Positions 54,085-64,000 of a DNA stretch of 64,000 nucleotides are shown here, piece after piece. Source of the DNA: Roridomyces roridus. Lineage: Eukaryota > Basidiomycota > Agaricomycetes > Agaricales > Mycenaceae. Numbering within the stretch: position 1 is the first letter of the stretch; each line of letters opens with the position of its first letter. The position numbers and the translations under genes are program-made. The notes under the pieces are model-generated. The model was given only the letters and a program-made list of their open reading frames with translations, had not been told where the DNA came from and ran no database searches. The stretch spans positions 1 to 64,000 of the forward strand of contig JARKIF010000135.1 of the NCBI GenBank assembly GCA_029378245.1, written 5' to 3'.

Positions 54085-56655
54085 GAGAGCTCAGAGGGGA
54101 CGAGGTGGGTGAAAGTGGGTGCAGCTATCCAAGCGAGTGGGTCCAAGGTTAAAAAGCCACAGCGGACTGATATCATCAAACACGCCCCGGCACGACCGGT
54201 CGACCCTATTTACTTCAGTACTGTTTCAAACTCGCATGCCAACATCTCTGATGGAAGCGTGACAAAGACTTCCGTCATCATCTCTTTCTTTCATTCCTCG
54301 GCTCCTGGTTCACGCTTCTCGCCACTGGCCCGTTCCTGCTTGGTACTCTTTTACGGCACCAGGAACGACCGTGTTCTTGGTGAGCAACACTGCCAATCCC
54401 TGCAGCTCTCTTGGCGATTCCCACCGCCAACGCGGCGGATGCGCAGGTCCGACTGCAATTGTACCCATTTACAGCATCTGGAAGCATTTGCTTATTCCCC
54501 GTTCTTTCGTTGCTGCCTCGTGCCCAGCGACTCAACAAAACCTCGGAAATATACAGCACTCCAAATGGGTTCAACACCTGCAAGTATATAGCGCCTATTT
54601 GAGGGGGCGTTTCATTGGTCAGAGCGGTGATCTATAACAAGCAATTTTCATCCAACTCGGCATCTCCGTGGGTGAAAATCGCAGGGGGAAACCCAGCCGC
54701 AGTTTGTCTGCCAATCACGACACATCATCACCGAGCGCGGCCGAGTCTTGGTCGGGACATTCCGCATGGGCTTCTTCACCGTGGGAGGCCGCGCCGTGGG
54801 CGCCCGCTGCATATCTTCTTCTCTAGACTGTGGGTCCCCTTCTGTTTGGAAGCCGAGATAACCTCAGCGGCGTAATGGCCATGACCACAGGCGCCGCTCG
54901 CACTCCACAAACGGCACTGCTGGCACCCAGCCCAAGCCTGCCCAAGCCAAAGTAACTTGACTCTTTCCGCTAGCCACGGAACGCGCCCGAGGGAATCGTG
55001 CATACGTGGCTCCACGTGGGGCGGTGTCACGGCAATGGCTGTTCTGGTGTTGGTGTTCTCGTTTAATTTTCTGCCTTCCGGGCGTACGGCAGGCATTTTG
55101 GGTTAGTTTTCCGGTCGTGGGGGTCCTGGTTCCTTGCGGCCCTGACAATCACCAGCTCCCATTGTCTGTCAGTGCACCATCCAACGATCCGGGCTCAATC
55201 CGGGCTTAAAATTACACTAGGACAGCCGCTGTCCAAGACTCTTTGCCGCGTGCCTAATTTTCCTTCTTCTTTTGGAGAGTGCGGTGATCCTTGGCACCGC
55301 ATATTGGGCGCGGCTACAAGCTCGTTTAGCCTGCTTGAATTCTTCCTTTCGCAAGTCCGTTCAACCGCCCATCAGGCCAAGTACAACGTTTTCGGTCACG
55401 GGTTCTGGCAGCGTCAGCGTTCGTAATGTTTGTGCAATCCATTCATTCCAGGTGTCCCCCGTCCGTGCAGAGATATAGAGATGCTCCCGGTTATCCGGGA
55501 AAAGTAATTTAGGAGTTGAACACAGTGATGTTAATCAGAGTTCAACGTCCAACAGCCGCTGCGTCATCACTGATTGGTTTCCCTTCCACAGAGGCGCTCA
55601 GTACTTATGAGGAACTTATTTCTCCTTGGCGATCCCGCCTAACACGGGGGCTCTTGAGGAGCAGACTCGGAGCGTCAAAATTTCTCCGACATCCCTGCGT
55701 CCGACGTATTTCGGGATTCTACCGGCACGGGCACTGATTTGCGCCGGCTCCCCAACACCACCTGACCCAGCCGCTGTCATGTGCATGTACCCCTGGCCCG
55801 AATTCAAAACAATTTGACTGCACGATAAATGGCTGACTTCGGCTATCCCCCAGAAACCGAGGGTCGGCCGGGTTCTACCGCTCCGGGAGATGATTAACGG
55901 CAAACGCAACTCTCACGCTGCTCGGTTGGGAATCTAATGGTGCTAAGGTGAGAGGATTAGCAGTCAGGCATCCCAGGCCCGAAGTAATGAAGAGATCGAT
56001 CCGGCGAACCAATTATCGTATTATGCACGACGGAAGCCGCCGAACTGAGTGAAAAGAAACGCCGTTGGATATTGAAATTGAGAACAGACGTGCGAGAAAC
56101 TTGATAATATTGCGTGCTCGACCTCCAGCGCCACAGGGTACGATTAACGACGTCTCGGTGGACGTCGGGTTCGGTTGTAAATGAAGCCCAGACTCAATTA
56201 CTTATCTCAGTGCTGCATTCATCGCATAGTAAAGATAAGGCCGGGTAAAGACGGCTCCGAGTTTACTAGCTTGTTTTTCAATGTCAATGTAAAGATCGGG
56301 TCTCCACTGACTCCTGATCTACGTGTCGGTACCAATCATTGCAGGTACCGGCCTGCAAGTTGAACTCCAAAAAATCGCTGGGCGTATATAGTTTCGGTTG
56401 AATGTACAAGTACCAGACCTATTGGAGACACGATGCGAGGGCCGGTACATGAAACGTTCAAATGCTTGGACACCGGGGTTTCCGAAGGTCCGAAGCCGAG
56501 CAATTCCGACAGGTCGAGGGAGTTCTTTGCCGCATTCCGGGAAACACGGCACGGAGATGAGCATTTGCTTCTGGAGGTTGTGAAATGAAAATGGGAAGCA
56601 AGCTTCATTGGGCCTCAGGGTCGATGGCGCCCGAGCCCGGGACCTCCATCGCAAC
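54085..56655. other. 2.6 kb without a recognised gene
   Basis: Short frames on both strands lack domains and splice coherence. The right end (from about 56600) belongs to the direct repeat related to the 3' flank of the AT-hook gene. Confidence 0.45.
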
Positions 56656-56715
56656 AGGCCGAGGCCCATCTCATCTGAATTTTTGCTATCATTCCAAGGA
56701 AGCTTCATTTCCTTG
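56656..56715 (+). repeat. direct repeat, upstream copy
   Basis: AGGCCGAGGCCCATCTCATC, continuing through TTGCTATCATTCCAAGGAAG to CTTCATTTCCTTG, closely matches 58708-58766 in the same orientation. Partial similarity extends a further 40-50 bp to the left (TCAGGGTC). Confidence 0.75.
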
Positions 56716-56935
56716 ACGAATGGAAATCGACTTCAGGTTACGGCAGTCCCGGGTCATCTCATGTCATCTCCAGTGTCCTTGAGCTCAGATGAGAATATTG
56801 CTCCTCTACGGATCAACTGTGGATACAATCTTGCGAAGCCGAGCCATTCCGAGATCGCTGCCCAAGTCGGACGCCGCAACGGAGCTCTTGGACGTATTCC
56901 GGGCAGCACGGCACGAAGTTGAGCGCTGGCGACAT

Positions 56936-57110
56936 ATTAGGGGTTTTCAAAGTTAGATTTTTCACTCGATTATTCACTTTATTTCATTCGCATTTTTCAC
57001 CTTCCAAATTTGGCAACGAAAGTGAATAAGAAAAAAGAAGTGAAACAAGGTCGAGGGCTGTTTCATTTATTTATTCACTTTGAAACAGACCCCGTGACAT
57101 CCCTATTTGC
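56936..57110. repeat. A/T-rich palindromic segment, possible MITE
   Basis: Repeated TTCACT and AGTGAA words and a long inverted match (AAGTGAAACA against TGTTTCATTTATTTATTCAC) surround 57020-57080. The right edge reads GACCCCGTGACATCCC. No target duplication could be defined. It forms the promoter-proximal region of the next gene. Confidence 0.4.
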
Positions 57111-57168
57111 ACGCGTCTTCAAGCCGTGCGCTCGATCGAATCCTCCGCTCTACATCATCATCTCCTTG

Positions 57169-58681
57169 ATGGCCCCCAAGAAAAAAGCAAAGGACATGAC
57201 CATCGAGGGTCTCCAAGCACAAATCAGCGCGGCCGAGACCAAAGTAGCCAAAAAGCGTGGTCGTCCGCGCAAGGACTCGGTGCCGCAGCCGGACGTTGTG
57301 GACCAGCCCAAGGCCAAACGCGGACGCAAGGCTGCTGCTGCCGAAGACGTCCCGCTGGCAGCTGCCAAGGTAAAGGCCGAAAAGGAACCGGAGGTCCCCG
57401 TGCCGTCCCCCAAGTACGTCTTCTTTTCACACCCTCTTCTGACTTCTGACGGCATCTAGGTGGAAAAACGAGCCGCACCTCACGCAAAAGATTCTCGGGT
57501 TCATCGAGCCTCGGGAGAGATGCCGCACCTCGCTCAACATGTCGAAAGGGACGGGGGAGGATGCCGGCGAGCATGACGAGAAGACGCAGACGGCGTGGTT
57601 TAAGGAGATCGCTGTCGAGGTGCTCCAGAAGGATCCGAGCGGGCGGTGGGCGGAATTCGACGCGGAGAGGCTCTTCCCAGTCATCCGCAATCGTATCGGT
57701 CGGTGCGTCGACATCGTACGCTCTACCTGGCTGATTACTCACACCTGATTCGGATGCAGGCTTCGTACCAAGTTCGTCAAATGCCAGAAGCTCCTTGGCG
57801 AGACGGGGAGCGGTATTGTCATGGATGACAGGGAAGATGAGCTGGCCGGGAACTTCAGAAACATCTGGGGTGTGTCGTCTTTCTTGTGCACCTCCTCTCA
57901 GTGCTGACTCTCGCAGACCAGGTGCTTGGGATGTGTCCCGAGTACAAGCGGCTCCATGCGCTGCTCGCCAGTAGCCCCGTGTACGACAAGTCCGCGTGCT
58001 CCAACAGCGGGACCGCCCTCGATTCCGACCTCAGCATTCTCCTCCGCCAGTCGTCGACCCCTTCCACCGAAAACCTCCTCGAGATCAACGACTCGGATGC
58101 TGACGACGACGAGCTGGAGTCCTCGGAGCGTGGCACGTCTCTTCCCCCCGTCGCTGCCCTCTTTGGCTCCGACGACATCGTGGCCACACCCATCCCAAAA
58201 AAAGCTGCCACTACCACTGTCCCAGCCAAGACCAAGGTGGAGACGAAGACCGAGACGAAGGGACCGGTTCAGAACGCAGGTATGGGTCCCACACACACCC
58301 TCCTCGTCTCTACTTATCTTTTCATCAGGTCAGAAACGTCGCAACAACATGCTCTCCGCCATCGAGGACATCAACGCCAAGCAGTCGGACATGCTACTGT
58401 CTGTCACCAAGATGAAGCTCGGCCAGAAGGCGACGCAGGAGGCAGCAGAGCGGGCAGCACGATTCAAGGAGGCGGAGGCGGCGCGCCAGTTTCAGCGGGA
58501 GGAGGCAGAGCTTGGGCGCGCGCACGAGCGGGAGATGATGGATAAGAAGCTCGAGTTGGTGAGAATCCAGCACGGGCAGCCCATGGCGATGGGGATGGGC
58601 AATAGCGGGGCAATGGGCAATGGCAGTCAGATGCGTGTCGGCGATGGCAGCCTCATTTCGCTTCTGCCGGTTTCGAAATAA
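57169..58681 (+). CDS. AT-hook protein with C-terminal coiled coil
   Basis: Five exons (57169-57413, 57460-57702, 57760-57869, 57917-58279, 58329-58681) give 437 residues with all phases closing. MAPKKKAKDMTIEGLQAQI is followed by two AT-hook-like cores (KKRGRPRKD and KRGRKA). A conserved-looking block reads WKNEPHLTQKILGFIE, AWFKEIAVEVLQKDPSGRW and WDQVLGMCPEYKRLHALL. An acidic Ser-rich linker (NDSDADDDELESSERG) and a charged coiled coil (AAERAARFKEAEAARQFQRE) follow. The last part is Met/Gly/Asn-rich. It is a presumed nuclear DNA-binding protein. Similar proteins in agaricomycetes are multi-copy, which may link them to mobile elements (inference). Its 3' flank is repeated upstream. Confidence 0.85.
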
Positions 58682-58707
58682 ATCGGAGTCAGGGTCAACG
58701 AGGCACA

Positions 58708-58766
58708 AGGCCGAGCCCATCTCTTCTCAATTTCTGCTATCATTCCAAGGAAGCTTCATTTCCCTG
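58708..58766 (+). repeat. direct repeat, downstream copy
   Basis: This lies just after the AT-hook gene stop codon. See the copy at 56656-56715. Confidence 0.75.
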
Positions 58767-60050
58767 CGCCTCAGGTAAAAAAAAAGTCTCGGGTCTCCAA
58801 CGCGGTCCACGTCGTCTTTGAGATTGAGATAAAGATAAGACCGAGCGGGCCGGATCTGGCCGGATACAATTCCCGTGACCGTTAGGTAAGGGTTTCTATA
58901 TTCCCGCTACCGTTAGGTAAGGGTTTCTTATAGGGAGTACCTTTTGACAGCACAGTCGGTAAATCACACTTTTCGTCAGCAGCTTTAGTCACAAGCACAT
59001 TTTGGCTGGAGCTGCAGGAATGCCGGTTTCTCGGCACGGATCGGCTTGTGTCTTGTGACCTGCTGACGAACAATGGTTTGCGTAAACAACATCATCATCG
59101 TCATTTCCTCTCCACCTAGACCTTGCCCTTCGCGCCTTCGCTGGAAACCCTCAATCCGCCACCGTGGCCTTTCTGTCTCCTCATATAACTAGGTATTGCT
59201 TTGCAGTTTGAATCCAATCGATCGCTCCGAGTCTCGCTCGTCGCCCAGTGGACTTGACATCAACAACTGGGATACCTTCTTGCGAATCCGACGTTGAAAA
59301 GAAGACATCCTTCAGCTCTCTGGCACATGCTCGCCGTGTCAGGCTGCAACTCTGGTCCAAGGGGCAAGACGAGGCCGCACATGTTATCGAGGGATGGCCA
59401 AGACAGCGGAATCGTTGAGGCGCGTGCGTGAGATGGCAGATCTGACATAGTACGGCGGCATACAGCTCGGGCTATCCAACCTAAAGACGACGAAGAATCA
59501 TTATGCCGTGAGCCGTGGCCTGCTCCCTGGAAGACAATTGCTCAGGGCCAATGCAAGTGCGTTTTACATCTTTTGTTCTCCGTCGCTCCTTGAATCTCAT
59601 GCTAGGCTGTCTAACACAATGATTGGAGAACACGCCTGCAGTGCACACATAATATGTCCGCACTCCCATCCCTCACTTGGCAACCTTTGCGTTGGAGTCT
59701 CGACCTCGGGCGGTCACGGCTTAGATCTGTGGTATGGCTATTTGCTTTGACAATATTCTGACCGCTGACCCTCTCACAGAACGCGGGAGATCGGTGCAAG
59801 AACTACCTAACAGCGAGGTCTTCGCGAGGTTGCCGAGCTCCGAGAACCAGGTAAGTGTCGACGCCTGCAACCTTTCGGTTCGCTGAACCCCGTCCATCCA
59901 TACCCATTCTTTGGCCAGAAAACCTCCTGCCAGTCTTTCCAACCCTTTCCATCAATCTCTACCGTGATACTGGCTCAGTGTATATATATATTCGCTGATT
60001 GCTGTGCTGGACTCGGGAATGGATTGTTTTGGAACCTTTTTGTCCGCCGC
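58767..60050. other. intergenic with a short tandem repeat
   Basis: At 58872-58934, CCGTTAGGTAAGGGTTTCT occurs twice in tandem about 37 bp apart. Other short frames lack support. Confidence 0.45.
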
Positions 60051-60323
60051 TGTCACGACAAGACTTGTTTCACGCGTCCAACAGCGGTAAGATGCTGTGG
60101 ATTGGGTAGTGCGCTACTAAAGCTCGTAAAATGAACTGAATAAAAGTCTAGGAGAGGGTACAGAATACGACGACTAGCTACTGCTTTTATACTATGAGGA
60201 ATAGATCTACGATGCTACACTAATTGTCCTGGCTTCCGACATGCACTATTGTCCTGCACCGTTGTCGTCTCCTATTGTCATGTCTACACCGTGTTCATCA
60301 TAGAAGCCTGTCATGATCTGACA
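60051..60323 (-). repeat. candidate 3' LTR of the Ty3/gypsy element
   Basis: The segment runs TGTCACGACA...GATCTGACA on plus, so it starts TG and ends CA with inverted TGTCA/TGACA tips. It lies downstream of the integrase stop and contains a TATA-like TTTTATACT. A purine tract (GGATGAGGGAAGGAG, minus) lies about 20 nt from the inner edge. The other LTR is outside the window, so the ends are inferred. Confidence 0.5.
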
Positions 60324-60391
60324 GTTCACTGATCGAAAACTCCTTCCCTCATCCACGCTGTCGTTCATAAATATGAAACTGTCCCACGTCT

Positions 60392-62716
60392 TTAAATAAT
60401 GTCTTCCTCGGCTTCTTCCTCAATCCGATCGAGACGGGGTTCCCAGGACTTTAGCGCTGTACGGCGCCAATGCTTATCTGGTTTGTTTGGCGTTGTCACG
60501 TGCGCAAATAGATCAGCGCGTGACATTACCCCCTCTCTAGGATCGACGTCCTCGTCGATGTCGACAAAACGATTTTCATCGTGAATAAATAATTTCTTCT
60601 TTAAATATGGTTGGAATTCCATCTTTGGGACGAATCTTTTGCATTCGCCGTCCCAAAATCCAGCCGGGAGCGTGGGTAGCGCCCTGACGTCAATGCTGTG
60701 TTCCCTGTTATATTTATCCAACAGCTTCTTCACATGCGTCAAGTTACGCGATGGTTCCCACGTCCTTTCTCCCATCGGATAGTTCTTCCACTTTATTAAA
60801 TATTGAAAACCGCGTCCCATCTTGCGGTGTTTAAGTATCTCCTCCACCTCATATTCCTCCTCACCGGATATGATCTTCGGCGGCGGCCGCTTCTCCCTTC
60901 GATTCTCGGGCGGTTCCGTATACGGTGTGAGAATCGCCTCGTTGAACACCGGATGTGACTTGTCCGTGCTCGGCAATTTCAACCTATAGGAAGATGCTCC
61001 GACTTTCTCCAGGACTTCGTACGGTCCGAGCCTCCTATCTCCCAGCTTCTTCGAGGGTCTATCCGTCTGAATGTTCGTCGCCTCGATCCAGACCTTGTCT
61101 CCCTTTTTAAATACCGGCGCTGGTCGCCGTCGTAAATTGTATGATTTTTCCATCGTTTTCTGTGTTTTTTCTAATGCCGCGGTCGCCTCATCGCGGATCT
61201 TTTTCATTTTCTTGCCGAACTCGTCGGCAGCCTCGTTCCTCGTCTCCACGGCATTCTCAATCCCTTTCCAAGGGTGATAGCCAGTGTTTAAATAAAACGG
61301 CGAGGCCTTCGTTGCCGAACTGGCCTTGTCGTTGTAACAGAACTCCGCCAGGGAGAGCCATTCGGCCCAGTCCGTTTGGTGATAATTGATAAATATCCGG
61401 AGATACTTCTCGATCTCCTGGTTCATCCGTTCCGTCTGCCCGTCGGTTATCGGATGGTGTGCCGTACTTGGGTTCATTTCGATCCCTAGGATCTTATTGA
61501 GCTCCCTCATAAAGCCTCCTACATATCTCGGATCCCGATCCGAGATGATCTTTCGAGGTACCCCGTGATATCTAATCACGCGGTCGCGTGTCAAACGCGC
61601 AACTCCTTCAGCCGTGATTTCCATGGTCGTGGGCTCCACGTGAATCATTTTGCTGAACGTGTCGACCCAGACTTGAATAGCATTGTGGCCGTTGCTTATC
61701 GGCAACGGCCCGATCAAGTCCATCGAAATGATCTGCCAGGGGCCTTCCGCAATCTTGTGCGGGTTCAGCTTGCCCTGCTTGTGTCGAAGAACTCGTGACC
61801 TCTGACACGCTTCGCACGACTTTACATACTCGGAAACGTTGTTGCCGAGCTTCGGCCACCAGTAGTTTCGTTCAACGAGTTCCTGGGTCCGGTTCCCTCC
61901 AGGGTGTCCCACGATCGCCGGATCGTGATGGAGTCCAATAATTTTATTTCTAAGTTCCGTGTTATGCGGAACGTAAATAAGGCCATTGTAATAAACAATG
62001 CCATCCTCCTCCTCCCATCTAGGGAGTTTCTTCAATAAGGCAGACCTAACGCTGCCGTCCCTTTTGCGTTCCGCTCGGATCTCTTCCAAAAGATCCTTCT
62101 CGACGCCTTCGAGCGTGATCTCCTGCGCTCGGAAATATTCGGGTTTAAGCAAGACAATTTCCTGATTATCTTCCTTCCCCTGGTCATGATCCGCCCTGCG
62201 GGATAATAAATCGGCCTGCTTATTCAAAGCTCCGGGCCGGTGCCGTAACGAGAAGTCGTACTGCGACAACTCGATGATCCATCGTGCCTGCCGACGATTG
62301 ATTTTCTGCAGCTTTTTGAAGTACTGGAGGTTCTTGTGATCCGTCAGAACCTCGAACGTGTGCCTTGCACCGAGTAGGAATTGCCTCCACTCATCAAGAG
62401 CGAGCATGATTGCGAGCATCTCTTTGTCATAGATCTCGTAATTCCTTTCGGTGTCGCTCATGCCGTGAGACATGAAAGCGACAGGCCTCCACACTCCTTC
62501 CTGGAGTTGGCTGAGCACTGCTCCAACTGCTCCGTCCGATGCATCGGCCTCAAGCCGATATTCCCCGTCGTCCGTTGGCAAAGCCAATACGACATCCTCT
62601 GCGATCCGTTCCTTCAACTTGTTGATCGCCGCCTCCTGTTCCGGTCCCCAGGACCACGCGACCTTCCCCGTCAGCTTAGTGAGGGGCCTGGCAATGTCGG
62701 CAAAGCCGCGGACAAA
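60392..62716 (-). CDS. pol segment: RNase H, integrase and chromodomain
   Basis: The open segment after the TGA encodes RNase H (LEADASDGAVGAVLSQ, ILTDHKNL-type YFKKLQKINRRQ region). The integrase zinc finger is formed by the HH of GLHHDPAIVGHPG and the CC of SCEACQRSR. The catalytic core has SMDLIGPLP, SDRDPRYVG and the ITDGQTERMNQ strand. Downstream, GDKVWIEATNI and the chromodomain YEVEEILKHRKMGRG with YLIKWKNYP and TWEPSRNL follow. Chromodomains of this class direct integration to heterochromatin. The true start is the upstream polyprotein. The first internal Met is at 62617. Confidence 0.93.
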   Translation of the reverse strand, partial: FVRGFADIARPLTKLTGKVAWSWGPEQEAAINKLKERIAEDVVLALPTDDGEYRLEADASDGAVGAVLSQLQEGVWRPVAFMSHGMSDTERNYEIYDKEMLAIMLALDEWRQFLLGARHTFEVLTDHKNLQYFKKLQKINRRQARWIIELSQYDFSLRHRPGALNKQADLLSRRADHDQGKEDNQEIVLLKPEYFRAQEITLEGVEKDLLEEIRAERKRDGSVRSALLKKLPRWEEEDGIVYYNGLIYVPHNTELRNKIIGLHHDPAIVGHPGGNRTQELVERNYWWPKLGNNVSEYVKSCEACQRSRVLRHKQGKLNPHKIAEGPWQIISMDLIGPLPISNGHNAIQVWVDTFSKMIHVEPTTMEITAEGVARLTRDRVIRYHGVPRKIISDRDPRYVGGFMRELNKILGIEMNPSTAHHPITDGQTERMNQEIEKYLRIFINYHQTDWAEWLSLAEFCYNDKASSATKASPFYLNTGYHPWKGIENAVETRNEAADEFGKKMKKIRDEATAALEKTQKTMEKSYNLRRRPAPVFKKGDKVWIEATNIQTDRPSKKLGDRRLGPYEVLEKVGASSYRLKLPSTDKSHPVFNEAILTPYTEPPENRREKRPPPKIISGEEEYEVEEILKHRKMGRGFQYLIKWKNYPMGERTWEPSRNLTHVKKLLDKYNREHSIDVRALPTLPAGFWDGECKRFVPKMEFQPYLKKKLFIHDENRFVDIDEDVDPREGVMSRADLFAHVTTPNKPDKHWRRTALKSWEPRLDRIEEEAEEDII

Positions 62717-63311
62717 TCACCGATAAAAGTTAACAAAGCCCAGGAACGCCTGCACTTGCTTGACGTTCTTTGGCATGGGCCACTCCATGATCCCTTTGAT
62801 TTTCACCGGGTCCATCCGCATGGAGTTGTGGGAAATAATTACCCCAAGGTATTCGATCTCCGTCTTCTCGAATTCACATTTCTCGGGTTTCAAGAATAAT
62901 TTATTCTTCTCTAACGTCTCCAGGACGCGTGACACAATCCGTCTATGCTCCTCTAGGGAGTCCGTGTAAATTAAGATGTCATCCAGGTAGACGATCACAT
63001 GGCCCTCGTTGATGAGATCCCGAAGAATGTCGTTCATCATCGTTTGGAACGTGGCCGGTGAATTGGTCAACCCAAAGAACATCACGAGCGGCTCGAACAA
63101 TCCCCGATTGGTCCGAAAAGCCGCTTTCCACTCATCTCCTTCTTTGATCCGTACGTTGTTGTAACCCCAACGTATGTCAAGCTTGGAGAAGAATCTTGCT
63201 CCTCGGAGTTTGTTGACCAGCTCCGAGATTAGAGGCAACGGGTACTTGTTCTTCACCGTCATCTCGTTGAGCTTCCGGTAATCCTGTACCGGTCGAAGGG
63301 ACCCATCCTTC
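62717..63311 (-). pseudogene. pol segment: reverse transcriptase core
   Basis: The frame covers KYPLPLISELVNKLRGA, FSKLDIRWGYNNVRI, the catalytic VIVYLDDILIY (YxDD box) and LKPEKCEFEKTEIEYLG, ending at VNFYR before the TGA. It is cut from the protease frame by the one-base loss near 63312-63315. Confidence 0.9.
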
Positions 63312-64000
63312 TTTTAATAAAGAAAAATGCCGAGGCCATCGGCGACTTGGATGGTCTGATCCGTCCACTCTTGAGATTCTCTTCAAGAAACTCGTTCAGC
63401 TTTTCTTGTTCGCCCAACGAGAGTGGATAGATCTTGCAATCGACAGCCTTTGATCCGGGCTTTAACTCGATCGCATGGTCCCAAGGCCGTTTCTCCGGCA
63501 ATGAGTCAAAAGACTCTTTTGCGAAAACCTTGACGTACTCCCGGTATTGCTCCGGGATCTTGTCTTCCGTCAATTTCTCTTTTTCTGCCGAAGCCTGTTC
63601 GGCCATCTGCTGTGCCTGCGTTGCCTTGCTCCGCAGCTCCACAACAGGCGCAAAGTCGACCAGTAGGATCGACTCGCCTTCTTCCACCGCTTCCTCCCGT
63701 GTGACACCTTTTCCGGCTTCCAGTCCGGTCATGCCACACTCAGCCGGACATCGGCTGAACTTCATTGTCTGGTCCTGCCAGTTGATCTCTGGGTTGTGTT
63801 TAAACAACCAGTCGTACCCAATAAATACACGTGCTTTGCCTAAGCCCGTGATCAGGAACTTCTGTCTTTCGACATGCGGGCCAATAGACATGATCATCTC
63901 CACGTAATGGGTGATCTTGCCTTTCGTGTTCTCGGTCCCGTCGGCATTCCTGGCCACAATCGGCATGTCGAGTTTTTTAAGCTCGAAGCCTTCGGCCTTG
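63312..64000 (-). pseudogene. pol segment: protease and start of reverse transcriptase (partial)
   Basis: RVFIGYDWLFKHNPEINW is the C-terminal part of a retropepsin-like domain. YREYVKVFAKESFDSLPEKR and WDHAIELKPGSKAVDCKIY begin the reverse transcriptase. The reading frame is lost after SAFFFIK. The N-terminus is beyond position 64000. Confidence 0.85.

Larger units (their letters stand above)
60051..64000 (-). mobile_element. defective Ty3/gypsy retrotransposon (chromovirus type), truncated by window edge
   Basis: Read on the minus strand from the right edge, the pol order is protease, reverse transcriptase, RNase H, integrase, chromodomain, as in Ty3/gypsy. Gag is outside the window. Two lesions break the polyprotein: a one-base loss in an A run near 63312-63315 and a TGA at 62717-62719. 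The candidate LTR is at 60051-60323. Confidence 0.92.

Noticed and set aside
58872..58934. Telomere-like repeat (TTAGGTAAGGG)
   Set aside because: Only two copies, not the TTAGGG unit, and in the middle of coding neighbourhoods.

Overview
This is nuclear DNA of a filamentous fungus, most likely an agaricomycete basidiomycete. The evidence is intron-dense genes with introns of about 46-70 nt, F-box proteins with an N-terminal coiled coil and an IRRMPPEVL box, a DUF6534-like relic, an ACC-synthase-like aminotransferase, a chromodomain Ty3/gypsy element and many dispersed tRNA-like repeats. The strain or species cannot be read from the sequence. One gene does not fit: a hydrophobin at 5504-5812 has class II cysteine spacing, a type otherwise regarded as ascomycete.

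Layout. 1-412: 5' part of a CIR_N/LENG1-like gene (minus). 1815-1903: intron-bearing tRNA-Ala(CGC). 2.8-3.7 kb: frame-broken SDR. 5.5-5.8 kb: class II-type hydrophobin. 6.7-7.7 kb: 2-Cys peroxiredoxin. 8-10 kb: a field of tRNA-like repeats. 10.1-14.3 kb: an MDR oxidoreductase and a cytochrome P450, both minus. 14.9-16 kb: a tRNA-like unit, an intact tRNA-Tyr with intron, a degenerate minisatellite and an inverted half tRNA-Tyr. 16.4-18.1 kb: F-box gene A1 with an internal stop. 19.1-19.8 kb: a non-autonomous TIR element with a 9-bp target duplication. 20.0-20.7 kb: unknown protein. 22.3-22.7 kb: hAT-type MITE with an 8-bp target duplication. 23.4-25.1 kb: aldo/keto reductase containing 5-nt and 1-nt exons. 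27.5-29.2 kb: F-box A2, the intact paralogue of A1. 29.9-31.1 kb: single-pass membrane protein. 32.4-33.1 kb: degenerate receiver-domain protein. 33.4-43.3 kb: F-box B1, an F-box relic, an alpha/beta-hydrolase relic, a DUF6534-like relic, an F-box/LRR-like gene, a GNAT acetyltransferase and F-box B2 (frameshifted). 43.8-54.1 kb: unknown protein, secreted carboxylesterase with a 5-nt exon, small secreted CBM1 protein, Zn2Cys6 regulator with a 6-nt exon, and an ACC-synthase-like PLP enzyme. 57.2-58.7 kb: AT-hook/coiled-coil protein downstream of a direct repeat. 60-64 kb: a defective Ty3/gypsy element that runs off the right edge.

There is no obvious gene cluster for one pathway. The adjacent MDR and P450 genes, and the carboxylesterase next to the CBM1 protein, are the only suggestive functional neighbours. 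The broad pattern is housekeeping and secreted-enzyme genes embedded in a decaying, repeat-rich landscape. It has at least five F-box copies or fragments in two inverted sub-families, several broken genes, and about 15-20 tRNA-arm-like units, most followed about 40-60 bp later by an oligo-T run. The most unusual observation is the set of extremely short exons (1, 5, 5 and 6 nt). Each lies between canonical splice sites and is required to keep a conserved catalytic or metal-binding motif in frame.
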